Shown here: positions 45,130 through 55,602 of the stretch, in pieces
Numbering within the stretch: the stretch's first letter is position 1
Layout: every line of letters begins with the position of its first letter
Source: Flammula alnicola
Taxonomy: Eukaryota > Basidiomycota > Agaricomycetes > Agaricales > Strophariaceae
Length of the DNA: 64,000 nucleotides
NCBI GenBank assembly: GCA_015499995.1
Contig: JADNRV010000168.1
Location: forward strand, 1 to 64,000
Direction of reading: 5' to 3'
Translations under genes and position numbers: made by a program
The notes under the pieces: generated by a model
What the model saw: only the letters and a program-made list of their open reading frames with translations
The model's database searches: none
What the model was told of the DNA's origin: nothing

Positions 45130-46899
45130 TTTTTTTTTTTTTTTTTTTTTTTAAATCATCAATTTTATACCGGTGCACGAAAGCAGTCCGGTCTCTAACT
45201 AATACAAACGGAGGCGGTAAACTACGCGTGCAAAAGAAAGAAGTTGGCTCAATGGCGAGCATGCACCGTGCTCACCGACAGCCGCCTGAAACCCAGATAG
45301 GTAGTCTCGCAACTACAGATTGTCCGTCGTTGCGGCGTTGTTAACGCTACCACACAAACGGCAGATAAGAGTATTGGGATGGGAAGAGGGGTCACCCGAA
45401 AGCGAAGAGAGCCTGCCAGACCCTCCCCGGTTCAACGGTAAAATTTACGTTGTAATAGCTAAGCAGGAGCCGAAGCCCCCACCGCCGTCCACCGAACTGG
45501 GTCCTCCGTCAGCAGTGCATGACACCGGCTCAGAGAGTTGACGCCACCGGCCCTGGGACGACCAGGGCCCTAGGCACTCGTGAACTTCGCCGCCACCAAA
45601 CGGAAACACATCATGGGTAGTCGCGAAGTTTAGGCCCCTCCTTGCGGAGAGGCCTATTGGCGGGCTACTTCGGGATTTCGGTAGGGAGTTATTACCCCAC
45701 CTACTCAACCATCGGATGGATCGGAACTTGGGGTCCATCAACAGCCCCACTTTGGGGACCTGCCTAGTAGGTGCTGCGAATACTAGTCACCTCCGGCTTA
45801 CACGGCAGGGGAGGTCGGCTGCACCGGCCATTCTTCCCGCCTTCCTATTAGGTCTGTTCATTTTGAGTTCGATATATTCCGTCCCCAATCCATCAGTCAG
45901 CATGCCGACGTAAGCCCACCAACACCCCGGCTACAACTTAAGCCCACAGGAGTCTATTATGCCCGTGTGAACCGACAGTGGATTTGATCTCTCGGGCCAA
46001 GGTAAGGGGACTGCCCCGACCATGCCACGGCCCATCCGGTGAATCCTAGGTGTGTTACTCCCAGGCCAAACTTCCCGTCCCCCGGCAGGTGGTTCGCTTA
46101 AGCCCAGATGGGCGCGGATCCCCAATCCTGTCCGGAGTCACTGTCTTGCCGTGAAACTCTACCCAGCCGTGGAGCCGGGAGTACGTTTCAGACGACTAAC
46201 GACGGCACCCACATCTACTTGCCGTGTTGGGTATCCTGTCACTGCCCTGGGTTGTTGAAACCCAGGCTGGATCATTGATCCGGGAATCACCCCGGAACTC
46301 CCCATGGTCGGATGGTTTTTAACTCGATTCCCAATCTTATCGTGTCCTATCCTTTCGGCCCCTTGTGGGGTTTCCCACAGGCCGACAGCGACCTCAGCCA
46401 GGGTCGATTTACAGAACCGTAGCGGCTTTGCCTGAGGGCCAGGGTCGGCTTACATTGGTCATACGGCTTTGCATCGGTCGACTTATGTCAACATTCCGCG
46501 GAATTGGTTGGACCCCGGACACTCCCAGCCCCCGACGTAGGCCTGCGAGGTGGTCATTGTGCCCGTCCCCTGTAGCGGCATCGCGCCCTTGCGCCCTAAG
46601 GCACGGAACGGCCTGCAGCCCCCGACACGCCCACAACATGGTAGACGATTTACACAAAGGGTCCTACAAGGCGGCGCCACAAGCCCTAAATGGGACTACA
46701 GTGGATTGCCGAGGGTCCCGCCCAACGAGCAGCCAACAGCGAACCCAACATGGAGCGCGACTTACATCAGCAACCTGCGGAACAGTCCCACGGACCACAA
46801 TTATCGTATGTGAATCTGGGGGAATCGAACCCCCAACGTCTCGGATGGTACACAGCCACCCTTAAGGGCAACGCAGTAACCGCTAAGCCACCACGCCCC
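45130..46899 (-). mobile_element. 1.77-kb non-autonomous retroposon: tRNA-like head, LINE-like tail, 14-bp target duplication
   Basis: Read on the minus strand the element starts at 46899 with a tRNA-like sequence and ends with about 415 nt matching the LINE 3' UTR (41736-42120), then a poly(A) (T-tract 45130-45152 on plus). It is flanked by TTGCGTTGACGGTC at 45116-45129 and 46900-46913. Between head and tail lie about 1.26 kb unrelated to the LINE copies seen here and with no credible ORF. This is the build of a SINE that borrows a LINE 3' end, but far longer than usual SINEs. It could instead carry the missing LINE 5' region. It interrupts gene Z on the same strand. Confidence 0.88.
46815..46899 (-). 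other. tRNA-like head with Pol III A and B boxes
   Basis: The minus strand shows an A-box-like TGGCTTAGCGGT and a perfect B box GGTTCGATTCC inside GGGGGTTCGATTCCCCC, with a long region between them as in class II (Leu/Ser) tRNAs. The acceptor ends do not pair and the anticodon arm is not canonical, so it is not a functional tRNA gene. As an internal promoter it would drive the retroposon. Confidence 0.75.
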
Positions 46900-47141
46900 T
46901 TGCGTTGACGGTCAACAGAAGCCATTGAGAGGTAGAAGAAAAGAGGTGTGCAGAAAAGTAGAGAAAGAAACTACTGGAGAACAAGAGTGAAACAGCTAGC
47001 CTCTTTATACCAAAGCTAGCTGCTGTTTTCAGACAACATGAGGCGATAGAGATAACGCCCTAGCTCAAGAAACAATCTCAGAAGGGAAACTCGAACCAAT
47101 CACATTGAATTGCACATAGAGTATAGATTAATTGCAAATAT

Positions 47142-47751
47142 CTACTCTAAAAAGCGTAGGAGGTCAGCTAGGAAGACATCACGGCATTTGTGGTTGGAAT
47201 TGAAAAGAATAGGGTCGCTTTCAAAAGGAGTAACCTGTCGCGCAGAGCGTATGGTCGATGCCTCAGCCACACCCTGTAAATGAGAAAAACGAGGCATGAT
47301 TAGCAAAAACAGCTAGTACTCAAGAAAACTGAGTTCATACCTCGGCATAAAAATCTGCGATCTCATCCTTGGATAAGCCTATAAGGCGTACGTAGTGATG
47401 CACCAAAAAGCGGTGAAGCTTGTTGAATAAAGCAGCATTAGCTAGCTGGCAAGCGATGTTCTGCAAGTGGACTAGTTGCTTCAAGAGATCAAGAAAGCGA
47501 GCATCAGGGTCAGGAGTCAGATGGAGAACGAGGATAGGCTCCTGAAAGAAAATGGGGTAAATAAGCGAGAATCAAAAAGGGATTCAAACAATGAGGCATA
47601 CACAAAGGAGGCCTGCACGAAAGACCTCGTGTGCGAAGTCATTAATGTTGAGTGGACTTTGTTCCAAGGTATACTCGGAAAAATACAAAGCACCTGCCAA
47701 AGCATCGAGGGAAGCTGTAGGAATAGGTCGGAAGGTTGCAGGAGAAGACAT
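47142..47751 (-). CDS. Small three-exon gene of unknown function (gene Y)
   Basis: Exons 47751-47602, 47541-47341 and 47273-47142 keep phase 0 throughout (50, 67 and 44 codons with stop), giving 160 aa. Recognisable stretches: MSSPATFRPIPTASLDALAG, EPILVLHLTPDPDARFLDLL, and a helical middle (LVHLQNIACQLANAALFNKL). No membrane segment or catalytic motif seen. It is on the same strand and lies 217 bp upstream of gene Z. CTAG words are frequent in it, as across the block. Confidence 0.6.
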
Positions 47752-48090
47752 TGCTGGATATTCAAAGACTGCTGCTCAAAAACGCGTTCAAATCTGAGTT
47801 AAATAACCAGAAGCGCGGAGCGCCTTTGCCAAATAAGGAAATAGCTAGCACCTGCCCAAAGGGATCAAAAAGAGTCGCATGATGGCAGTGCAAGCCAAAA
47901 ATGGCAACTAGCTTGATTGACGATCAACAGAAACACATAACTCCAGCGCGATAATCAGGAGGTGCATGAACAAAAGACAAAGTTTTAGGCACGAGGCATG
48001 GTGAAATTGCAAAAAGCAAGGCCTCAAGGCAAAAATGCACATGTTATAATATAGCTAGCTAAATGAAATTCGAGCTAGTTGTAAGATTAA

Positions 48091-48604
48091 CTACAGGGCA
48101 TTTAAGAGAGAGTCAGCCTAAAAAGCGAACTGAGAAAAAGCTAGGAGAGAAGGAGAGGAAAAATGACGAACTTAACGGCTGTTTCAACATTGACTGACAC
48201 CTTACAAAGGTGGAATAAGGTCGCGGATGATCGACTGAGATGATAAGATACGCGATCTCCGGGAAAACAAAAAGCAAGAAGCTCTTGTTCGGACTCCGCA
48301 ATCAACAATAATATGAAATATACGTCGGGATGTGCGGTGACATATTCCGGAGAAAGGTGAAGAGCGCACTAGGCAATAAAGTTAGACAAAGAGTGACAAA
48401 GTGTACAGCTAGGAAGCAAGAACGTACAGCGTCAGCAGCTAGCTGCCTAATAACGTCCAAACCAAAGGAATGGGAAGCGCCAGGGCATAAATAGTCCACA
48501 TCAAATTGCAGAGTTGCGTCCTTGAGGCGTGCCAAAGTTGTGCCAATCAAGGAATGAGGAGAGATTGTTGTAGAATGATCAGAGTCAGCTGAGATAGTGG
48601 CCAT
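48091..48604 (-). CDS. Small three-exon gene of unknown function (gene X)
   Basis: Exons 48604-48428, 48368-48201 and 48117-48091 give about 123 aa in phase 0. The text includes HSLIGTTLARLKDATLQFDV, an alternating hydrophobic HLSPEYVTAHPDVYFILLL and a short end ADSLLNAL. The last, nine-codon exon is the least certain. No homologous family recognised. Same orientation and intron style as genes Y, Z and W. Confidence 0.5.
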
Positions 48605-48696
48605 GAGGGAAAAAACAAGAAATAGTTCGAGAAAAGCACAACTAGTAGTACCCTTTTATAAGCAAGATAAATCAGACGACACCTAGAATGCAACTG

Positions 48697-48730
48697 GGGA
48701 CAGTTGATTTCTCGTGGGGGGGAGATAGGA
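48697..48730 (+). promoter_or_regulatory. Polypurine-tract-like sequence, copy 1
   Basis: GGACAGTTGATTTCTCGTGG followed by GGGGGAGATAGG resembles the polypurine tract that precedes a Gypsy 3' LTR on the integrase strand. A near copy is at 51684-51720. No matching pair of LTRs was delimited. Confidence 0.4.
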
Positions 48731-49277
48731 ATAGCTAGCCGCATTCCTAGCGATACTCCGGACTTACAAAGACAAAAACTGTGAACTAGCTGACTGTCAA
48801 GCAGCAAGTAAGCAGCTAGGACTTTGAAATAAACTAGGTCTTAGTAAAACAAAGACACAGTATAGACTTAAAAAGAAAACTAGTCACTATAAAAAGTCAT
48901 TCTTAGACTTACCTTAGGACTTAAGACTTAGGTTAATATACTTAGGGTCACACCAGAGGATACAGCACAAGAAATTATATATATTAAACATAAGTAGTGA
49001 GACTCTAAAGTCTCACTACTAAACAAGAGATATAAGGGGGGCCGCGATCTTAAAAAGATCGCTGCCCCAAGGCAAAAAGTATCGAAGGGGACGATGATCT
49101 TTTGAGATCGCCGCCTCCGCAGCATGCAACAGCCGAATTCTATATACACGACAGAAAAATATAAGGCCCCCGAGGCCGCCCAAGACACCCACCAGACTGC
49201 CAATGCAAAACGAAAACAGGATTTCTATATACAAAAGAAAAAGGAAGGAGGAAAAAAGTCGGTCGAGTAGAAATCTG

Positions 49278-51248
49278 TTAGTTGTCAGTCTGCATGGGAG
49301 CATCGTCTAGCTCGTCCAGCTCGTCAGCCTCGCGAGAGTTGTCGGGCTCCTGGGAGTCGCGAGTGCCAGAAAGCACGTCCTCGTTGAAAAGGTCCGCAGC
49401 CGAAGGCTGAGTAGCAGCGACTTCGGAAGAGGCAGCGGAACGAGAGGGCACTTGTTGAGAGGTACTGGCTACGAGATGGGTGGCAGCCTGGTACAAGTGG
49501 AATGTGGTATGGCGGAGACATAAGCAAGGGCTGTCGACGCATCGTTGTGTGGGAGTTTAGCAAAGAACCCCGTAAGAGCGTCCATCGAAGGAAAGCCAGG
49601 GTGGTCGACCGACTCGTTGAGATAGGCATCAAGGAGGGAGTAGTCGTCATTGAGCAACGTGTCCAAAACGTCCATACCTTCGAAATGAGGCCCAACGATG
49701 TGGCCAGGAGGGAAGTTCATTTTGATATAATGGGCGTGTTTCATCAGCTGCATAACGAGATGGGCCGCATGTCGATTGGCACGATCGGAAAGCTGGGCGA
49801 AAAGAGCAGTGTCTTGGAAGAGCCGGTTGATCTGGACCACCAGAGCTTGAAGATCTACATGGAAGAAATATGAGATAAAAAGGAATGAAGAAAGAAAGTG
49901 AGAGAACGTACGATGGCGCGACGAAGAGACAAGAGGTGAAATAGAAGCCAGAACCTGGTCAAGCTCCTGAGGGTTAAGCTCGAAAGTGCAATGAGCTTTG
50001 CCACCTCTCTTGCAAGGCCCGCAGCGACGACCCCAGCCAACGAATTTGCACTCGTGGGGTTCACCTTTGAACATATGGGTTGCGCACGCAAGGCAGCGAC
50101 CGGGGTTCTGCAGAAAGGGTAAAAACAGTTAGAAAAACAACGAAAAAGAACAAGTGAGAGAACATACCTGGAGACGTGCCGTGACCGAAAAGTCAACCTG
50201 AGAAGCCGAGATGGCCTCGGGATGAGCAGGACCTGGGGCAGCTAGAATTCGCTGAGCGGTGACCTCACGAGGCAAGACATCCGACTTCTTGTTTTTGCCT
50301 TTGCCCTTGGAAGGCTTCGGGGCGGGCTCATGATCGTCCTCTAGCTCGTCGACTTGGTCATCGTCAGAGTCTTGAGGAGCGACAATGGAAGAAGTTTTGC
50401 GAGTTTTAAAACCAGAAGGAATGACCTGGGTGACTGGAGCTAGAAGGGGAAGATGTCAGACAAAAGAAAGGAAAAAACAAAAAAGAAAAAGGGGGCGACT
50501 TACAAACAGCACGAACGGAAGTTTTGCGAGTCCTGGAAAAAGATGACACAATGGTATTGGGAGCTGGGGTAGAATTAAGAGAAGTGCTCTTGGCATGAGC
50601 AGGGGGGGCAGCCATGGCTTGAGTACGTGACCGAGTGGAGACGCTAGGAACGGGAGAGGGGGCAGCCGGCTGACGAGAAGAACCCACAGCAGAAGGACGG
50701 TGAGGTTCAAGAGGAGGGCTAGGCTCCATGCGTTTACATTTGGTGGGGGGGCCAACCTTCGTAACCTGGCGTGAGACCTCAACACTGGACTCGGAGCCAT
50801 CAGACTCGACGACTTCGGTGTCCTCCTCTTCACCAGGGTCCCCGACGTACATGTAAGAAGGAGCCAGTCGAGTGGTGCGAAGGAAATGGTTATTGGGCTA
50901 GAAAATCCCTCAGTAAGAACCAAAAGTGAGAAAAGACAAAGGACTCACGTTGAAATTGGCAGGGGTATTTTGAATCAACCACTCATTCCAAGAAGGGGGT
51001 CGAGAGGGGAGTTGGTGGGCTGCAACCAAAAGAGACATTAAGAACGCACGAAACACCTCAGAATTGATTGCGTCATCGGGGAATCGGCGGACGTGTTGGG
51101 TCAGTGGACCATGGAGGATGTCAATGGCCATACGGATCTCAGCGTGAGAGGGATGTGTATTAGAGGCACGGAAGGACACAAAAATCTTGGAGGTTTGCTT
51201 GATATAGGCACGGATGAGAGAAAAATGATCGTCCGAAGTCGAAGTCAT
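49278..51248 (-). CDS. Gag-like/transposon-associated protein with Cys-rich motif (gene W)
   Basis: Exons 51248-50949, 50897-50504, 50439-50168, 50107-49912 and 49854 downward form one long minus-strand gene. The N-terminal domain begins MTSTSDDHFSLIRAYIKQTS with a helical gag-like region (SEVFRAFLMSLLVAAHQLP). A Pro/Ser/Lys-rich linker follows. Then comes a Cys cluster CLACATHMFKGEPHECKF...RRCGPCKRGGKAHCTFE, next a helical domain (ALVVQINRLFQDTALFAQL), and an acidic end (ADELDELDDAPMQTDN). The junction near 49500 needs a frame change or a very short intron, so the C-terminus may be damaged. I know this layout as a family found near agaric retroelements; its role is unknown. It lies antisense to the Gypsy integrase. 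Confidence 0.6.
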
Positions 51249-51683
51249 GGTGGAGAAATGAAGAAAAGAAGTAGGGGGAAAAAGTTGAACTTGGCAAGTT
51301 AAAAGAGCAAGGACACGTGAGCGGTCGGGAGGGACCGAATGCCGAAGAATGCGAAAGAAAAGAAAAGAAAAATGTGGAAGCGACGCGCGGGAGGGCGATC
51401 GCGAAAGCCTGAGCTGAACAATTCCCTAGAGGGAAGGAGCGGCACTAGAAATACAGTGCAGGCTAAAAATAGATCTGTGTTCGGAGATGGGCGCTTGTGC
51501 CATGTAACTTACCCAATTGGAAAGGGCGCATCAAAAGTCAAAAAGAACAAGAGATGCAGAGAGCTAGCAGCAATGCTGCAATTCACTAGCGGCACCAGAA
51601 AACAAAGCAAATAAAACAGAATGTCCACTAGTAGGAAATTAAGAGCAGACCACTAGTGGTGCTCAAGGGATTAGTCCGGTTGA

Positions 51684-51720
51684 CTGAGGACAGTCAAGAT
51701 TTCGTGGGGGGAGATGATAG
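51684..51720 (+). promoter_or_regulatory. Polypurine-tract-like sequence, copy 2
   Basis: GAGGACAGTCAAGATTTCGT followed by GGGGGGAGATGATAGG is close to the block at 48697-48730, and typical of the sequence just before a Gypsy 3' LTR. Confidence 0.4.
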
Positions 51721-52071
51721 GGCCGTAAACAGGCCACGCATGAATTTTGCAATATATCATCTTTTACCTATGGAATATAACCGAGACAGAGAGACTATAA
51801 CGTACCCAAGTTAGTAGTCTAAGGCCTAGCTATGCGACTACTAGCTGTCATATAACCTGTGACAATGGCAATCAGACGCGGTTCAGAGCTAGCTGAGTCC
51901 GTATGATAATCCGGGAGACAGTTAAAAGTTAGAAAACAGTGAAACATAGAACGCATAAGTTACAAACGACGAGTGAGGCATAAACGCACCATGGGGAATA
52001 AATTAAAGGACTTCTGGATGCTTTGGAAATAGTGCGCGGCGAATTCAGTACAATCAGAGTATTGCTGAAAA

Positions 52072-52117
52072 GCTAGCTATAAAATACTACAGCTAGCTAT
52101 AAAATACTACAGCTAGG
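52072..52117. repeat. Short tandem repeat of AGCTAGCTATAAAATACTAC
   Basis: Two full copies and a partial third. Each contains the palindrome AGCTAGCT. Confidence 0.8.
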
Positions 52118-53229
52118 AGTACAAGACGCAGCTATTTAGCATGCGGTCAAAACGCACGACTACTAGCGAGCGTATCTTGTGACTTACTACGAGACGCACG
52201 GGACGCGGACGCGTTAGTTAGATGCACGCTCTACCCTCTACCCGGGGGACTACCAAAAGTGGTAATAGGACGAGAAAGGAAAGAAGGAACCAGCAGTAAT
52301 GATGGCCGCAGATCCGGAATAAAGCGGCACTGCTAGCCGAGATGCACGCATGATGCGCATGGTACGCGGAAGTCAGGAGCATCCTAGCACACTGAAAAGG
52401 GATGAATTTCCAAATCCTTTGACCTCTATCTGGTCACCTGGAATACTCAACCCTATACCCATTGCCTGCAGGCATTATTTACACGAGATAAGAATGTTTT
52501 ACACTATTTTATTCGCATACTGTAACCACACATAGCTATAGTATAAAAGATGTACCTCTATAGCTAGTTACCTTAAGCAATCTCTTCCCTGTTTTATTTC
52601 GAGCTAAGACGCAGTGTCTAGTAAGAAAGAAGACGAATAAAGGATCAGTTTGACTTCATAGAGTTCGTTTGAAGCCAGAGAAGGCTTAGTTAAATAAAGA
52701 GAAAAGTTCTTGAGGACAAGGTCCAAGAATTTAGAAGCCAGAGTGTGCTTAGAGGCCAAGAGAGCGCCTAGAGAGTCAGAAACAGAGTCCACAGTGGGCT
52801 AGCAGATCGTTCAGAAGGTAGCGCACAGTGCGGCCTTAGTTTCAGACCAGTTCCCAAAGCTTCAGAGCAGCTAGTGGCTTCGAAATTTGAGCTAGCAGCG
52901 TCCTAGAGAGTTCCTCTCAAATAAAAACCATAAAATCAATAAAAGCATTCATCCCTGTGATAAAACGAGGCTTGAAACTACAATAAAACGTGTATTTGAA
53001 TAATCCCTCATACCCACTTTAAACGAACCGCGAGGCGCTGTCTACAAGTCAGCTAGCTAAACAAAACAAACACCATGGAGTACAGCACACTACATATTTC
53101 TGAAGCTAGTAGAGCATCACTCGACCTAGTTAGGATCTCGCTCCGCAGTTGTGTGTGTTGTTTAGGTCGCTGAGCGCGTAGCGGGTCTCTCACCGGCATA
53201 ACTTGACAGACAATGGGCCTCATACCACG

Positions 53230-53502
53230 ATGGTGCAGCTGACCTCTGTTGGTGTCATTGACTTGACAGAGGAGCAGGAGCCATCTGTCAGCAAACCGGT
53301 GTCCCTGGGCCTCATCGACCTGATGGAGCAGGAGCCATCTATCAGTGAAGCAGTTTTCCTAGGCTTCATCAACCTGACAGTGCAAGAACCGTCTGTCCAG
53401 CAGATATCAGAGCAGCAGTTCAGTTTTATTGACCTGACAGCTGATGGGCCTGTCGAAGGCGGTGAGATCAATGTTTTGGGTAACGAGATTGGGGGAGACT
53501 GA
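53230..53502 (+). CDS. Small ORF with four SUMO-interaction-like repeats
   Basis: From ATG 53230 the 90-residue frame contains four evenly spaced motifs: GVIDLTEEQEPS, GLIDLMEQEPS, GFINLTVQEPS and FIDLTADGP. The V/I-I-D-L-T core with acidic residues following is the classic SUMO-interaction motif, and spacing is about 20-25 residues. Repeats differ at synonymous and non-synonymous sites, so they are old duplications kept in frame. No other domain. An upstream exon is possible. If translated, it could bind poly-SUMO chains. Confidence 0.5.
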   Translation: MVQLTSVGVIDLTEEQEPSVSKPVSLGLIDLMEQEPSISEAVFLGFINLTVQEPSVQQISEQQFSFIDLTADGPVEGGEINVLGNEIGGD

Positions 53503-54995
53503 ACGAAGGAACGAGTATTTTAATCAGCAATTGTTTAATAAGTCAAAATGAAATGTAATCTCGTACGTATGATTTTAATGAACCAATATTCCTCGTTTCC
53601 TATCTCTTCACTTCCAACCCTTCCACTTCCTGAATCCCAATCGAGAAATCATTGAAAAATTATTGTATGTGATCAGTCTCTTTCCAGGAATTAAGTAAGA
53701 GATATAAACAACAAAAAAAACAAGAGAGAAACTTACTTTAGATGCAGACCTTCCGAAACATTTGCCAGAACTCCAGATTCCAAGACCTTTTGCCACCAGA
53801 AGTCCAAATCTGAAAATGAAAGGTTCAATGCATGTACACAGATAGAAGCGAGGCTCGAGCCAGACTCAGAAACTTACCGAGCAAATAGCCACTCCACTAC
53901 ACAGGACTCCAGATTGTGAATTGAAACTTCAGAGTAGCAGTTAATTCAAAGGCTCAGAGAAAAGCAATATACGGAGGCTTACAAGCATTTTCTGGACTTC
54001 TAAATGTATAGTTGAATCCAGGAGCTCATCTAACCTTCATACAAAGTTTTAGAGCTGCATACTGCATACAGGCGATGGAGTAGATGGACTCACAATAGGA
54101 TGGCTACTGGCCCACATTACTGTTTCCCAGAACTCCAAATGTCAAGTAGGAATATGCACGTGGAGGTCCTTGCATCAATTTCTAAAGATATAATTGAGTA
54201 TAAAGTCCATCAGAGATACAGAAAATGAAACTTATGATGCGGATGTGCATTGAGCAAAAGATGATATTGATAAGATCATGGCATCAGAAAATTGTGGAAA
54301 AAATGGTATGTGGTTGTAGCTCCAACAACCCAGTGCCAGTGCCACGGCTTATTACAAAACCAGATATGAGATTATACTGGGGTCGTCGATGTGATAGAGC
54401 GGTTACAGGATAATACCATTCAGCCACAACTCTGTAAGCTCATGTAAATCTTATTATTCTATATATTGCCAGTCTCAGAAGGGTACGAGGATTATGAGGT
54501 GCCGTCATTATTTTATGTCAATTATATATAGTTATAAAAGTGGTACCAGTATATCTTGGGGCATGTAAACACTTGTCAGTATTGTTAGATCCTATAATAC
54601 AGTTACCAGCATAATGCCGGGATTATGAGTAGCTGATACTTTTTTCAAGCCCATATAATGTGGTACAAAGCATGACAGTGGACAGCCACACCAAGTGGCA
54701 GAACTCCGGGCCGAGGTGGTTCAGCTAATTTGTATCACTGTGCTACACAGAGCAACCAACTTTGCACAAAAATACTTGGAATGCATTTAATATACCTTGT
54801 TAATGAATTCTACAGAAAATGGTGAATTGCAGAGGGGTATGCAATATCCGCTTTTTTGAAGCATAGAGCGCACCATCACTGTGCTGTTGCCTTCAGTAAA
54901 CAAGCATCAACAAATGCTCAAAAATGAGTTGTCGCAGCCGCGACCGCGATATCCACCCAACTTCAAGTTTGCGACTCTCATTTTGAAGTCAAGAA
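53503..54995. other. A/T-rich interval, no recognised gene
   Basis: Repeated phrases such as ACTCCAGATT (53772, 53907) and AACTCCAAAT (54130) with short intron-like pieces suggest a decayed multi-exon locus, but no frame could be assembled. No repeats with clear ends were found. Confidence 0.3.
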
Positions 54996-55566
54996 ATGCT
55001 TGCAGAAGATGTTATTGCAAGTTCTGTCACCTCCGAGGACAAGCATAAGGTATGTGATTTAGTGTCTTTGGGTGTTGTTACTGAGTATGGAGCAGCCTAC
55101 TATATTAGGACGGCTCGGAAACCCCACCAGCAGTGCCATGTATGACTCTCAAATATGACAATTATGATGGAAAGCAATCAGACCATGATGGAGAGTGTGA
55201 AGCTTGTGAGGTATGTTACTTCTAATGCTTTAGAGCATCTAAAATGAACAAAATATTATATAGGCACCTCCCTCACCTCCAGCATTGGTGATTCAGTCAG
55301 AACTTCCTATTCGAAGAAATTTGCGGCCCCTCTGGCAAACCCTGTATGAACATGTCAATAGTTTACTGGAGAAAGCTGATGCTCGGAATGCGAAGATGCA
55401 ACTTGAGCTCAATCTCGCTTGCCAAGAGATTGCACGACTTCGAGAATTCAATTCAGACGTCAATCTTGGGCTGGAGGAGATTGCGCGCCAACGTCAATTT
55501 ATGACCACTATGGGGAGGATTTTATCGAGAGGGAGATTAGAGCCAGAAGATGTGTCATCTGAATAA
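54996..55566 (+). CDS. Small coiled-coil protein associated with transposon loci
   Basis: Three exons (54996-55049, 55109-55210, 55264-55566; introns of 59 and 53 nt) give exactly 152 aa. An acidic, Cys-containing stretch (DHDGECEACEAPPSPP) is followed by PIRRNLRPLWQTLYEHVNSL. Then comes a heptad-like coiled coil (KMQLELNLACQEIARLREF) and FMTTMGRILSRGRLEPED. It converges on the minus-strand gene ending at 55603, 36 bp away. This pairing is one I associate with agaric DNA transposons. Function unknown; oligomerisation through the coiled coil is likely. Confidence 0.65.
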
Positions 55567-55602
55567 GTAGAGCTTCACGAAATAAATATAACAATTAGAT
55601 TA

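Larger units (their letters stand above)
43784..46925 (-). pseudogene. Multi-exon gene of unknown function split by a retroposon (gene Z)
   Basis: The start ATG is at 46925-46923. Codons 1-8 (MASVDRQR) run to 46900, where the retroposon interrupts. Reading resumes at 45115, and one TSD copy restores a 48-codon first exon ending at a donor (44998). Further exons: 44945-44721, about 44658-44542, about 44512-44329, and others down to 43784 (...KELKRMQNNLDLA). Introns are 50-70 nt. The protein is hydrophilic, with an Asp run (DDDDD) and a C-terminal helical region (ELLLKELKRM). Besides the insertion, TAA in exon 2 (LSI-stop-PRALKGD) looks like CAA>TAA. No family recognised. It is the nearest of four minus-strand genes facing the Gypsy integrase. 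Confidence 0.6.
51249..53229. other. CTAG-rich non-coding interval
   Basis: No supported gene; the Lys/Arg-rich frame at 51339-51614 lacks other signs of coding. A second polypurine-like block lies at 51684-51720. A 20-bp direct repeat AGCTAGCTATAAAATACTAC occurs twice at about 52072-52111, followed by a partial third copy. Confidence 0.4.

Noticed and set aside
46815..46899. Functional tRNA gene
   Set aside because: A and B boxes are good, but the acceptor ends do not pair and the anticodon arm has no 5-bp stem with a 7-nt loop. It lies exactly at the retroposon end.
46365..46908. Several 65-166-residue frames inside the retroposon
   Set aside because: They overlap one another on both strands, have no family features and lie in the non-coding body of the element.
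51339..51614. Lys/Arg-rich 91-residue frame
   Set aside because: Purine-rich sequence gives Lys/Arg-rich text by default; it lies in a presumed promoter/LTR-like interval with no homologous look.
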